The notes beneath the pieces were generated by a model. That model was not told the origin of the DNA. It did no database searches and saw nothing but the letters and a program-made list of their open reading frames with translations. Of a DNA stretch of 64,000 nucleotides, positions 1 to 19,100 are shown piece after piece. Each line of letters starts with the position of its first letter. Position 1 is the stretch's first letter. This DNA is from Cinclus cinclus (Eukaryota > Chordata > Aves > Passeriformes > Cinclidae): the NCBI RefSeq assembly GCF_963662255.1, contig NC_085046.1, positions 45,895,797-45,959,796 on the forward strand. Direction: 5' to 3'. The position numbers were made by a program, and so were the translations under genes.

Positions 1-6331
<6,331 letters not shown>

Positions 6332-7175
6332 TTCTATGAATCATGGAATCACAAAATGTGTAAGGTTGTAGGGGACAAGAGTAGGGTCATCTATCTGGTC
6401 CAGCCTCTCTGCTCAGGCAGGATCATCCTAGAGGACATTGCACAGGATTGTGTCCAGACAGTTCTTGAACATCTCCAGTGAGGGAGACTCCACAACCTCT
6501 CTGGGCAATCTATTCAAGTGCTCAGTCACTTGCACAGTAAAGAACTTCTTCATGTTCAGGTGGAACTTTCTGTGCAACAGTTTCTGCCCATTGCGTCTTT
6601 TCCTATTGCTTTGCACCACCAAGAAGAGCCTGGAAACCTCCTCTTGGCACCTCACCTTCAGATATTTATACACATCAATGAGGTCCCCTTTCAGTTGTCT
6701 CTTCTTGAGGTTGAACACACCCAACTCCCTCATGAGAAAAACGCTCAGTTCCCCAGTCCTTGTTGCCCTCCCTGGACCTGCTCCAGGAGCTCCTTGTACT
6801 GAGAAGCCCAGAAATGGACAGAACACTCTAGATGTGGCCTCACCAGGGCTGAGTAAAAGGGCAGGGTCACTTACCTCAACCTGCTGGCAATGCTTCTCAT
6901 GATGCACTTCAGGACACTCTTGGCCTCCTGGGCTAGAAGGGCACCCTGCCAGATCCTTCTTTGCAGAGCTGTTTCCCAGAAGTTTGGCCTGTGCTGGTGC
7001 ATGGGGTTATTCCTCCCCTGGTGCAGGACTCTGCATTTGCCTTTGTTGAACTTCAGACACTTCCTCTCTGCCCATCTCTCCAACCTGTTGATGTCCTTCT
7101 GAAGGGCTGCACAGCACTCTGGTAGTAGATGCATAGGTGCTGAGAGACCTAGTGTGTCCCCAACCCACTGCAAGA
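6332..7175 (-). mobile_element. CR1 LINE, 5'-truncated 3' end, minus strand
   Basis: Chicken-repeat-1 retrotransposon fragment of the kind common in birds. Read on the minus strand, it contains the end of ORF2 and the short 3' UTR. The frame 6907-6428 gives the CR1 ORF2 tail, with segments such as KGDLIDVYKYLK, LHRKFHLNMKKFF and LNRLPREVVESPSLEMFK, ending in a stop about 95 bp before the 3' end. The 3' end at 6332 reads as the CATAGAA/ATTCTATGA-type terminus that CR1 elements use. The upstream part (about 6950-7175) matches other typical CR1 ORF2 text, but is separated by what looks like an internal deletion near 6940-6960. The copy is old: frames are broken and the 5' part of the element is missing. 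The 159-codon open frame is transposon-derived, not a host gene. Confidence 0.88.
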
Positions 7176-9410
7176 GCTCTGGTGCTTGGGAACCAGTTCT
7201 CTATGCATATCTGTCTGGGCTCCATACTGCCTTTCCTTTATGCCTCTATATGAACTGACATTATCCCTCAAACCACTCAATGTCAATGTGTGCATTTTGT
7301 GTAAGGCTGTGATGAACTGCTTGAAATACAGGTAAGAGGCACCATGACTTAGGCTGTTGGTGGCTAACAATGAGAGAAAATAGATTTTGTGTTGTCTGAT
7401 GTATTTTGGGATTTCTAGGAGCAAGCATCAAACCGTCCTGCCTATACACTAATGGTAAGGAGTACTGCAAAACTACTGTATATATGTAAGATCACCACTG
7501 TTTTAAGCCCCTGCCTTGAAGTATTTTTCATCTGATATAGCCAAGACTGAGTGAGTGCAAGTTGCCATGAAAATACTGTTTAGATGTAAAGATTAGAAGT
7601 TTGGATTTGGACTTGAGTTTCAAGATGGGTTGAGTGGTGAGAAAAGATAAATCTAAAGCCAAGCTGAGCTCAATTATCCGCAGATCATGATTCCTCTTCA
7701 TCTTTCCCCACACCCCTGACCCTGGTGGGCTATTTTTCATGTTACAAAGTCCCATCCACTTGAGTCTGTTTAGAAAAGTACCTCAGGAATTTGGGGCTAG
7801 AAAACATTCTTCTCTTTGTGTCAGTGGTTATTACAGCTGTAAAACATTGAAGCAGTGCCAGAGGATTCACAGATGTCTCCTTTCCTGTTGAGGTATTGGG
7901 ATTCAGTGGCGGGGAGAGTTTAGGGTGTGGAGAGGGCTCCAAAATCTGACAAAACAGTGGTGTTGGATAGACACCATTCACCTGGTACTGTTCATAGATT
8001 GCTTCCAGCCAAGGAGTGCATGCTTCTCCAATGACCCACTTTGTACTCCTCTGAATGGAAAGTTAATTTATTTTTTTTCTTTAACAAGAAGAGATCTGCT
8101 ATAGGAAAACTAGATGAAGCAGCATACTACTATGTGATCAAACCCCTGGAAGTTTCCTTTCCTTCAAAGGATGGCAGTCTGGAATGTGGTTTTTCTGCTT
8201 ACCCAATTACATGATCACAAACCTACCTGTCTTTTTACATAGAATAATATGTTGTTTCCTACTGCTTGTAAGTGCATTATGAGGCTCCATTTCTCACTTT
8301 TCCAGGAAAGAACTTCATTTGTCATTATCATGAATAGAAGTATGTAGAGACTTATGAAGAAAACCTGCTTCTGCCTAGTAAAACTTCATTTGTTTCTAGT
8401 TTATTACCTGGCTCAGTGAAATTCAAGTCAGGTGTTTCATAACCAATTGCTGTCTTCTTCATTGTCCATTGTCTGACAGATGTGAGACTCTGCATGTGAA
8501 ACTGTAAGGTCTGTTTGACTGAGACAAAAATGGTCCTGAAGGATGGTGGGCACTATGGAATAGGGAGGAGGGGGAAGACATCTAACAAAAAGCAGGGTAT
8601 GTCCAATGGGCTTATCATTTATCAATATGGACTGCATACTTGGAACTTGTTGCTCCTGGATTACTTTTAATAGGGGTTTGGTAGCTTATTTTTATTTTCT
8701 ACAGGGCCTTGAATTCATGAGGTAAAATTCTGATTCGTTGAAGTAAATGGGAATTTTGCTGGATTTGGGTGGCAAGTTTTCATCATGAATTTTCCTGTCC
8801 AGGCAGCTGTATTACAGTTATCTTTGCATCAGTTGGTAATCCTTGTTTTGTCTTCCCACCATTTGCTGTAGCACAGATAATATCAGAAAGCTTCGGCTAG
8901 TTGTTTCATCAACATTCTTTACTGGGGTAGAAAAAGGAAACACATGGAAATCTGGACACCCATATCCTGTTTGCAGGTCTCTTTTTTTTTCTAGGGTAAA
9001 ACCAAAGGGTGACTTTCCAAGGCAAAAACCCCAAATTTTTCCGAACGCAGGGCACTAACAGATCCTTTCTGTGTTTTGCTGACTAGAATTCACTTGTGGT
9101 TTTTTCTTGTCTGTAAGGAACTTGTAGAAAAAACCTGCAATGATAGATCTGCTGTCAATCACATTTTTCAAAGCTTGTTAGGCTTTGAAACATGCTCTTT
9201 AATATAGAATTTGGCATCATAAATATCCTTATTAAAGCTACAATATTCAAATGCAACTATTTAACAATGAGCGTGAATATTCTGTAGGAGTGCCATGGTG
9301 AAATACAAGCACATCCTTGTTTTATACACTCATAAATAGTTTTTGAAAGACCCCTTTCCCATCCTGAAAAGTACCACCGATGTTTCAGTACTATAATAAA
9401 ATGCATTATG
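7176..9410. other. BMPER intron segment, nothing recognised
   Basis: About 2.2 kb of intron between the CR1 tail and the AGGAG microsatellite. Open frames are all short and show no protein motifs. No RNA gene or repeat family was recognised by eye. Confidence 0.6.
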
Positions 9411-9490
9411 AGGAGAGGAGAGGAGAGGAGAGGAGAGGAGAGGAGAGGAGAGGAGAGGAGAGGAGAGGAGAGGAGAGGAGAGGAGAGGAG
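9411..9490. repeat. Microsatellite (AGGAG)16
   Basis: Uninterrupted 5-bp tandem repeat, 16 copies and 80 bp, purine-only on the + strand. No interruption is visible, so it is likely length-polymorphic. Mirror-symmetric polypurine tracts like this can form triplex structures; that is general knowledge, not shown here. Confidence 0.98.
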
Positions 9491-12400
9491 ATGTGGATAG
9501 GAACTCCAAGGAAATTCAAGATCTCTTCAATCTAATTTTAATTAACCTCTACAACAGGTTCTCAGCAGGGCTTTCTTTACAAATTTGTTTTAATTCAATT
9601 TTAGCTTTTTATATTTTAAGCTTCACTGCAGTATTGGCTTTAAATAAAATGCAGAGATGCTTAGCTGATGGCAACATGTCTATTTATTTAAATAAATAAT
9701 TCAAGAAACTAGCCCATTAGATCTCATATTCTGCCTTAGGAAGAGGTCAGTAAGTATTGCAAGTAGGAGGAAAACCACCCACACAGTAGCTGGCCAACTA
9801 TGCCATGTTCTTGGCATATATCTCCATATGGGGGAAAAATCCTTTCAGGCCCCTGAGATGATCAGTTTACAACTCATAACATGACATTTTAATTACCTTT
9901 CCTTTAGCATGCATACCTGCAAAGCTACTATATTTCAGTTCATATTTTAAGCCACCTGCAGTATATCTTACATAATTAGACACACAGCAAAGATAAGAAA
10001 AGGTGTTTATAAGCAGGCAAATGAGATGAATTTGTGGGAAATGTTTTAAAAATAAGGCAGGATAACCAGACAAAGCAGGATGTGAGCTGTGAGCAGCACA
10101 AAAAAAATCTGCAGAAAATATGCCTTAAGAAAGTTTTCACAGCTCCAAGGAGCTTATCAAACTTGCTCTCCCTGTGTTTTGGAGAGCTGACCTGTGCACG
10201 CAAGGGGTCCATTTTGGAGACATTATATGGGTTAGATTTAACTGAAAGCTTTCTTGTGGGTGTTTTTAATAGTTGGAGATTTTTCCTTCAGTTTTGCTGT
10301 CTTGTTTTCTCAATCTCACAGGGCATCCAAAAAATGTGGGATGTTCCCAGAGTTTGAGATCTCTGTGGACCTTTACATTATGTCAGCTTTTAAGTAGCTG
10401 ACATATATAGTAGTATAAAGCAGCAATCCAGGGTATAGACAAATCTCCTTCTTTCCTGTCTGTCCCCACAACAGCTCATTGTACTGAGAGATGTGTGAAG
10501 ATCCCATACTCCACACCTGCTCTCTCAAGTGTACAAAGTGCTAGTGTGTAAAGCAATTAACTTGTAATTATTCAAACCTCATTTTTCTGTTATTCTTTGC
10601 AGCACATGAAGGAATCAGCACTTCACAGGACTTGTGATTTGTACAGTGCCTCAAACAAATGCAGCACAATCCATTTTGGGGTCCTCTCCTGTTGTTATTC
10701 AACCTGCAAAATGTTTGCACCCAGGGCAGCAAAGCTCTGAGAGCAAGAGCAGATCAGGCACCAGCAGTGAGATGAGATGCAGCCCCTGATTAACTGTGGG
10801 CACACAGGTTCTATATATGTGACAGGGCAATATATGTGCTGGTGAGGGCTTGGGGCATGACAACAAAAGGGCATGAGCCCCCATGGAAGTTATAGCACCT
10901 GAGGATTATTGTATCTTGGGGCATTGCACAACCAAAGCAAAGAGCAGACTCAGTGGAAGCAGACAAGAATGGTGGCACAGGTACTTGTGCTTATCCAATA
11001 CTATGTGTTTATCCATCTCAAATGTTTGCCACTGTGCTTCCTAATGCTGGGTAATGTATGGATATATGTGTTGGGTTCACCCAATTTTAAACTGTTAAGT
11101 TGCCCATTGGAAACACATATGTGGCTGTGCTCCCATAATGAACTGTGTCTCAGGTGGATTCATCAAAGCAGACATAGACTTATGGAGATTGCCAGTGTCA
11201 TCCTGGAGCAGGGGTAGAACTAAAATGCCACTGGATCCAAACTACACTATAACAAGTATCTTCGTCACCCAAAGGGAGCACTAGGGTTATATTTTCTCCC
11301 AACAAAGAGGGATATGCATATGTGAGAGCAGAGGCTGTGATTTCATCTCTTCATCATGATATGCAGAGGATGAAAGCATTAAACTCTCTCTGACTCCTCC
11401 ACTTAAGCCAGTTGAAATTAAAATTGTTGGTGACTGTGTTGGGAATACTGAAGGGAGTTGAAACCATATGTTTTCTTGCATTCCTGGGTACTTCTACAAC
11501 TAACATTCTGTTTACATAATATTCCTGAAACATAAAAGCTAAAATAAATCTAGCATGTGAAAATTAATAACAAGTAATTTCTCTTATGATAAGTCCAGGG
11601 GAAGCTGTTGTAAGTGCTAAGGTATTCAGAGAGCTGATTTTTGTACATCAGCTCTCAAATGAAGTATGTAGTTTACAGAGAGGGGGTGCTTAAGGTTATG
11701 TAGTCTATGAGTACATTAAGTAAGAGCTTGTTGAGGATGGTGGATACCTTGGCAGCAAAGATGAAGATTACAAAGTTCCTTTCCTAAGTGCTCCTTCTTA
11801 ACACTTCACATTTTCAAATCACTGTAAGCATTTAATTCTCACTGTACCCTGGTTTGAAGTTGTTGAAATGATGAAAGACTTCTTTGCCGTGCAGGAAGCC
11901 AAGAGCAGAGTTGAGTTTAAAATGTGAAAATGTCTGTTTCCTGGCCTCAAGCTCAAGTCCTTCTGGTGGGATTTAAGAGGTTTCACATGTACAAAAAGTG
12001 TGTTGTCTTATTTTTGTCAAAGCACAAATTCTCAAGCTTTCAGAAAAAAACATTGCTAGTTTTTTTAAGAGGGCACTAAATCTTCTCTGCTCCTTTAAGG
12101 CCCAGTAGAGATGACAACCTCATTAATATTCCATGAAGCAATGTGTCTTTGGCAAGTAAGAACCTTAAAATAAGCAATGAATTGAGGCATGGGCTATAAA
12201 ACACTTGCTTTTGGAGCAGGAGGAGACAACATACAAGAAAACCCCCACTGAACTCTGTGTTCAGATATCAAAGATTTGGCTGAGGTTTGAAAGCCCATTT
12301 TTGTTGTTCTGCTCATCAGTCTGTCTACATGTTTCTTCTCTGTTGTATTAATTTTTCCATCCCATTGTTAATGAAAAAAAAATTCCATTCTCCTTGGAGT

Positions 12401-15400
12401 ATGGCAAGGTGATGACATAGATTATAGATGTCTTTGTTGTCCTCAAAGGATGACATAAACTTTCAATAATTTTAAGATTTGCTGTGGTTATAGAAAATGT
12501 TTTCAAAAATGTCTTATGGACAGGTTGGCATGAGGAATACACTTCTTGGCCTGGTGTCTGAAGACAAAGACAATTTGCTGACAGTATAGAGAAAAATCAC
12601 CAACATATCACTAGAAGCGGTAATCAGAGAAGAACTTAAAAAGATCCCAAAAAAACATGCCTATTTTATCTGCCATTTAGCTTGTTAATATGATCGCAGG
12701 TTCTATATGTTAATTACGCTGTGTTTTGTCAGCATCTGAAAAATGTAGGTCCCACTATTTGCATCACAATTTCTCACTTTACAGAAGGCCCAAATCTTCA
12801 CTGCAACCATTAGCAGTAAAGATCTAACTTCAAAATATCCACTACCCCAAAATTAAAATACACAGGCATTTCAGCCCATTTGTAAGAGATAGTTGGTTCA
12901 TATTCCAGCTCTCCTTTAATTCACCTGCTCTGATTTCCAGATCATTTATCTCTCTGGTTTGTTTGATTTCTATACAGTCATTTCAAACTGGTGTCCATGC
13001 AGTTCAGCCTCCAGATAATGCAATTAACAGGCATCTGTGAACTGTGTACTCTGCACAGCTGGATGAGATCACACCAAACATGGTGGCAGAGAGACACCAA
13101 AGGAACAAATTTCTTTGGCAGGGTGTTCTTTCATAAGCCTGTGCTTTCTCCCAAGATGTCTAGACTGCTGCCTGACTTGACATAATCTCTTCCATAGCCA
13201 TAGTCCGTATTACATGGTAGCCAGTGATATCCCTGGCCAGGATTCCCATATGGTTTTTGAGGTGAGGAATTCACACTGCATGGCTCTTTTTATCAGCTGC
13301 ATGCAAACTGTGCACTATAGCCCCAAGAATTTTCTTCACTTGCCTCATTTATTTCTTTTTGTCTCTCAGTGCTGTTCATATTTCTCTACAAATGATAAAG
13401 TACCTGGCCAGAAACACTTTTTAGTTAAGGAATACCACAGGGATTTTTGTCAGAAATTAAGAAGTTAAAATTAGAAATAGAAGTTAAAATTTTCTATAGG
13501 CAGGGGATATTTAACTGTGGGACTGGAAGTAAAAACATAAAAAGATGCTATTTATTTTTTTTCGCTGTCCTTGCAGCACATGCAGGCAATGTTCAAAGTC
13601 ATGCCAGGGTTTAAAATGTAAATTCTCAGAGAATTGGTGAAATATGTTTTAGTCCTATAACTGTGATGGGAATGATCAACAGTGGTGAATATCTAAAAGC
13701 TTTTCTATATGACTAGGAAGTAAAGAATTGATAAATTTCCTCAGTGTTTAAAATTAAAATCTAGAAGAAGATATTAAACATTTACTGGTTTCTATGTTGT
13801 GGTCAATATTAAGATTTATTGACTTGAGGACCAATATTGACTGGGGGGAAACTGGGCCTGATTTTTCCCTTGAGACCTACTAAATCTGGATGGTGACTAA
13901 AAGCAGAAGGTTGCATGGTTTAGATGTCCGATAGCAACCTATTTCAAATTCTTTGATTTTCTGGAAGACTTCAACATTTTTTCAAAGAATTTTTTACAAT
14001 TCTTTAGGAAAATTGGTATTACAGTAATGCTTTTAAGAGCCTTTTATTTGTGGAAATGCCCCTTTGACAAACAATTGTTGTAGTTATGTAGACTGCATGA
14101 AAATGCTGGATTGGCAGCCTGAGGGAGAGATTTTTGTGTATTGAGTGGTTACAGTATGAACAACAGCAACAGAAGTTTCTTGTGCTGGCTTGCTTTTATG
14201 TTTCCAGCTCAGGGTGTCACAGCACAGCTTGCTGAAGTCCACAGAATCATCCCTGTATCTACCAGTCCTTGACTGTCTCTGAATTACTGCAAAAAAATGA
14301 TGACTTTTGCGACATGAACTGCTCCTTCCTGAGAAGCTTGAAAATGGATCTGAACTCATTCCAGGTCACCACCACTTATGCTTTTGTGTTAAAATTTTAT
14401 CCTTTGAAAACATCAGATGCCTGAGAGTTTGAGCCAGGAAAGTCAGAGATCAGAAACTGATCTCATAAACCAACACATTACGTGGCTATCGCTCCTACAT
14501 ACACAACATATGTATTTTTGTCTGCTCCTAGCTGTTGCCTGAATTACATGCATTGCTAAAAATTTGAACACAGAAATTAATCTCTTGCAGATGCTGACTT
14601 GTGACTGGCAGCATCCTTCATTTTCAGACTCAAGTTACTAATAAAATGCTTAAGCCTGCTTTCCATTCAGATGTGAGAAAGTCATCCAGGTTGACATGAA
14701 CCAAGTCTTTGATTCATTTTTTTGTTGGTGGTGAAAATGGACCTAGCTCATGTCTCAGGGTATTTAATTAAGCAGCCCAATAACCCACTCAACAGTTAAA
14801 TCCAGCAAAGTAGTTTATCCAGCTTTTGACACGTCCCTTCCTGGGCAGCTCAAATTACGTGTTCAGATTAAATTCAGGCTTCTTGGTGGCTCAGCAAAAG
14901 GGTTTGTTATGAGTTGAGTGTTGAATGACTAAGAGAGGATTACTGTGCTTATGTGCAATAGGAACAGAAAATTTTTTGTAGTATTGAGGGCACTATTTGT
15001 AATATTTGTAATTTCAATTTTTGTAATATTGAGCTGCAAGAAAACCAGCTTCATCTTAAAGATTAGTGGGATTTTTGAAAACTGGTAGACGCAGGGATTG
15101 TTTTTCAAGGCTGGTATTGGTTTTGTCCTCCTCTTACTGTCTGCTTTGAATGGAAAAGTGACACCTTACTTATCCTAGGAAAATGCATTATGTTCAGGTA
15201 GCTAGTGTTTCTGGCAAACAGTTATAACTTCTTACAGAGTTTACCAGAAGCCAGTTGTCTCAATGTTAAAAAATTTTAGTGTTCTTTTATATATCTTGTA
15301 AATATGAATGCTGCCTTTCTGCGCAGTAATCCAAATGAAAGTGTGAAAGAATATATATGCAATTTTTTTTTGGCTGACCCTTTGTTTTCCCCTGTTGTAG

Positions 15401-18400
15401 TACAGGTGTGACAGTGATGGAGGAACACATTTACAGGTCTGTCTTAGAAAAAAGATCCCTCCCAGGGCTGTTCACAAAGTGAATCATTAGCCTGACTGTA
15501 ACAATAAATGCCGTGACAGAGAACATGGAAGGATTTATCCAAAGGTCACATTCACCCAGAAGGTTTCTCTGCTTAAAGAAGCTCACAGCTGTGTTAAGAT
15601 TAAAGAGTGTCAGAGAACCACAATGTCTGTGCTTTTTTCACTCTGAGTAACATATGAGCTGTTTGTCTAAAAGCCCCAGGTGAGGGATGTCAGACTGCCT
15701 TGGGGCTGTCATATATATTTCCAGTGGGTTTTTAGGAATAATCTCCTCTTTGATACATTGATCTGACATATCCTAAACTCCTGTGATGCCCAGGAGGAGA
15801 ATTTTGTCCCACCATTCTGACTACTTTAATAGTCACTCAGAAAAGGGGAGCATAATGGTAGCAACTCAGACAAATGACTGAGGTCTAAGTTACACTCCAG
15901 AAATTGAAGTAGTCCAAATGAATTACTCACCTTCTTACTTGAATATACTGGTGGGCCAGGCTTGTGATATGATAAGCATTTTACCTGCAGAAACAGGCAG
16001 CTGCTTTGGTGTCTCATCACTGGTGGGCTTTGGTGAAAACCCTTGTGTGGGTTTTTATGCATACATGGAAGGATGCAGTCATATAGTTCAGCATGTGGCA
16101 ACATCTGTATGGTTAATCTTGTTATCCTGCTTCTTCTTTCATTGATAATATTTTAAAGTCAGGAGTGATGTCATGAGTTTAATACTGTTTTAGAAGCAAG
16201 AGTTTTGCCTTTAGTGGCATAAGGTGCACTGTAGCCCATGGTTGCATGAGGTCTCTCTTTGATCTATCCTTAGCAGATTGCATCAGTTATCTCCTTCCCT
16301 GCCAACAGTGAGGCTGGCTTGCTGAGCTCAGACAGGACACCTTGAGCTTTCAGAATCATTCTCAGCAGTGGCAGTCCCCAGCAGATGCTGTGGAAAAACA
16401 GTTGTGGCAGAGAAGGATATGGAGTATTGCTGTACTGAATGTTCCTTGGGAAGTAATTGTGGTTATTGTTGCATTTGTGGGCAGTAAGCAAATTAATCTT
16501 CTGACATGTTGCAGAAAACACCAGAGAAAAATCATGAGAAAGTTCTATATAATTTTAATAGTGCTTTGTAATTTCCTACCCACAAGTAATTTTTATTTTT
16601 CATCAGAGGACTCAGCATTGGAAGTGCACATGTAGTGAACGTGAGGGAGAGAAGATCTGCTGGTCTCACCTCCTGGGTTTCTGTTGTGAGTTGATTTTTT
16701 CTGAAAACAATTAGGTGGCATTTTTTTCCTTGTATTTTATGGAAGCTTGAAGTGATCACCTCATGAGAAGTGAGAAATGTTGTGAAGTCCTACTAAGGAC
16801 TGCACAACGGGTTACAGGCAAATATTTTAACATCCCAGCAAGAACTCTTTAGCAGCTATTTAGCAGGTTTTGAATTCACAAGTGGTATTAGATGTGGCCT
16901 TGATTGACAGCTCTCTCAGCAGTGTAGCCATACTGGTTGTTTGGATCATTTCTGAACCTGGTTTCTGACTCTGAGTCCACGTGGTTCTTATGTTGGCTTG
17001 ATTTAGGGAGTCACATAAATGGTTGTGGATTGTTATAAGAGATTAGTTTCTATGTATGATAGCTTTTAAATATGGAAAGTTGCCATAAAACACAACATGA
17101 GGAAAGAGGAAAACACCTGGGGCTGAACTGGTGTCCCGTTTCTGTTTTACTTCTAAAAAACCTAAGATTACATCCCAATTGCATGAGATAAAATACCTTA
17201 AATTAATTGTCTTAGCCTAAACAGAGCTCCTAGAGGACCTTAATCAAAGCAAAGCACACAGCTTCTGTCAGAAAACCCTGAGCTTTTTGTTGTTTCAGGG
17301 ATTTTTTTACACTTATTCAGTATAAAGGTGATTCAATTCTAGTGGAGACCAGTCACTGCAATGAAATATTTCTCTGCGTTATTATGACATTAAGTAGAAA
17401 ACCTGAAAGCAGTGCAGTGATACTTTCAGCTGTAGCCTAGTTAGACACAGGAAAAGACCAGAGTCCCATTGTAAGGAAGTGATCTCCTTTTTCAGGTGGC
17501 CTTAGTTTTTCATTTTGAATCTCCGAAGTGTTTTAGTAAGCATAGCATTTTTTTAAACCTTCAAGAGGTGCCTGGTGTTTTGGAGGTGAGTGAATGGGAG
17601 GCATGAGGCTTGGTCCCAGCTCTGTCCTGTGTCACATATGAACCAGCTCAGGGATACATCAGTCAAAGTCTCAATATCTGAGTGTGGAAGACAAAGCCTC
17701 CAAAATCAGAGAGAATTGTTTGTTAGGGGCTATGGTAGAGTCTGTCCATCTCCACTGACCTTTTGGTGCAGGTGAGTTATCAGCTGTGCAGAACATGGGC
17801 TGCCATTTAAACCACTGCCCATCAGTGCAGTTTTGGAGATACACCCATTGCACCAAAGGCCGAAAATATGTGCCTGAACCATCCAGGCAAAAAGTACTTC
17901 AAAATGTATTTTTATTCTCTTTTATAAACCCAGTTATTCTCTGTCTATGGTACTCTGGCTTTATTGATGCATGCTTGCAAAAGAAAAAAACATAATAAAA
18001 TCTCTCGTCAGAAAAAGATTTTGAAGCATTGACCTTCTTCTGAACTTTATGTCATGGTTTCCATTTGCCATCATGCTTGGTGCAATTTGAAATCTCCTGG
18101 TGTCTTATTCATTGGCTCAACACTGCAGTGTTCACTTTGTCTTCATTGCCCAGTTAGAGGGCAGAGACCAGGAATGTTCTGGAGTGGCTTGCTCTGCTGG
18201 TTTTAAGTCTCCAATGAAACAACCCAACAGCTTGGCTAATGTTAGTGTTCTCTGCTGAGATTATATGGGAGTGTTGCTGCAGAGTGTGTTTCATGGAAGA
18301 CAAGGTGGAGAAGCAGACTATAAAGTTTATATTTGCTGCTTTTTTCAGTTTGATGACTAGAGCAGAGAAGCAGAGAGGTTAGCACCAGATTTCAGAGTCA

Positions 18401-18974
18401 TTGTGAGCTGGAGGGAGGAGGGAAGTCCAGTGCTGAGGGCAGAAGCTGGCAGCTTGATCTAGCAAGTGAGAGGTATTTGCCACTTAGCTGTTCTCTGGTG
18501 TCTGCATTTCCTGAATTGCATACTGTGTGATGCCTGTGATGGTTGGAAACAGCATTAAAAGTGGAATTAGAATGAAAAGATTCCATTCTGCCATGTGGTC
18601 TTTTAGAGTGCAATCGGTTTTCCTATGCAGATTTCTGGGAAAAGGGCTGCCCCAGGGGCCAGAGGTGTTTACTTCATGTTGTAGGAATTTGCATTCCAAC
18701 CAGAATGTGAAGCTGTTGGAAGTTCCCTGGAGATAAGACCATGATCATGACTGACAATGCTAAGGGGATATTTAAATAGAGAAATTTACTTTGACTGTTG
18801 CTGTGTAAATGGATATTTTTACATGGACTGTCCCTTTGCAGGGGAGAATACATAAAAAGCTAGGACTTCATACTGCCAGTTTCACTGGCTGCAGGGGGTA
18901 CTCTCAATACAAATCTGTGGCAGGACAATTTCCACAGGTCTCTTCCATCTTACATCAGTCCTTATTGGCACATT
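9491..18974. other. BMPER intron segment, nothing recognised
   Basis: About 9.5 kb of intron. I saw no exon with splice-consistent coding text, no RNA gene and no clear CR1 or LTR sequence. The longest open frames (107 codons from 10034, 102 codons from 10909, 97 codons from 16342) look like chance frames. Confidence 0.55.
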
Positions 18975-19100
18975 TTTCATCTGTTTCATTGCAGGTGAGA
19001 TGATTTGCTTGAGGCCACACCAGAAAATCACATGTCTATTTAGGATTAATAAGGAGGTGTGTTTTAAGCCTAACCTAGACTGCTGTGCAACTGCATGCAG
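18975..19100 (-). repeat. Possible MIR-like SINE relic, antisense
   Basis: The stretch GATGATTTGCTTGAGGCCAC (18999-19018) resembles the reverse complement of the MIR core (GACTTGCCCAAGGTCAC type), and weaker similarity continues to about 19100. The match is partial and was judged by eye. It could be coincidence in AT-rich intron sequence. Confidence 0.3.

Noticed and set aside
6428..6907. 159-codon open frame as a host gene
   Set aside because: It lies wholly in a CR1 LINE and its text is the end of CR1 ORF2.
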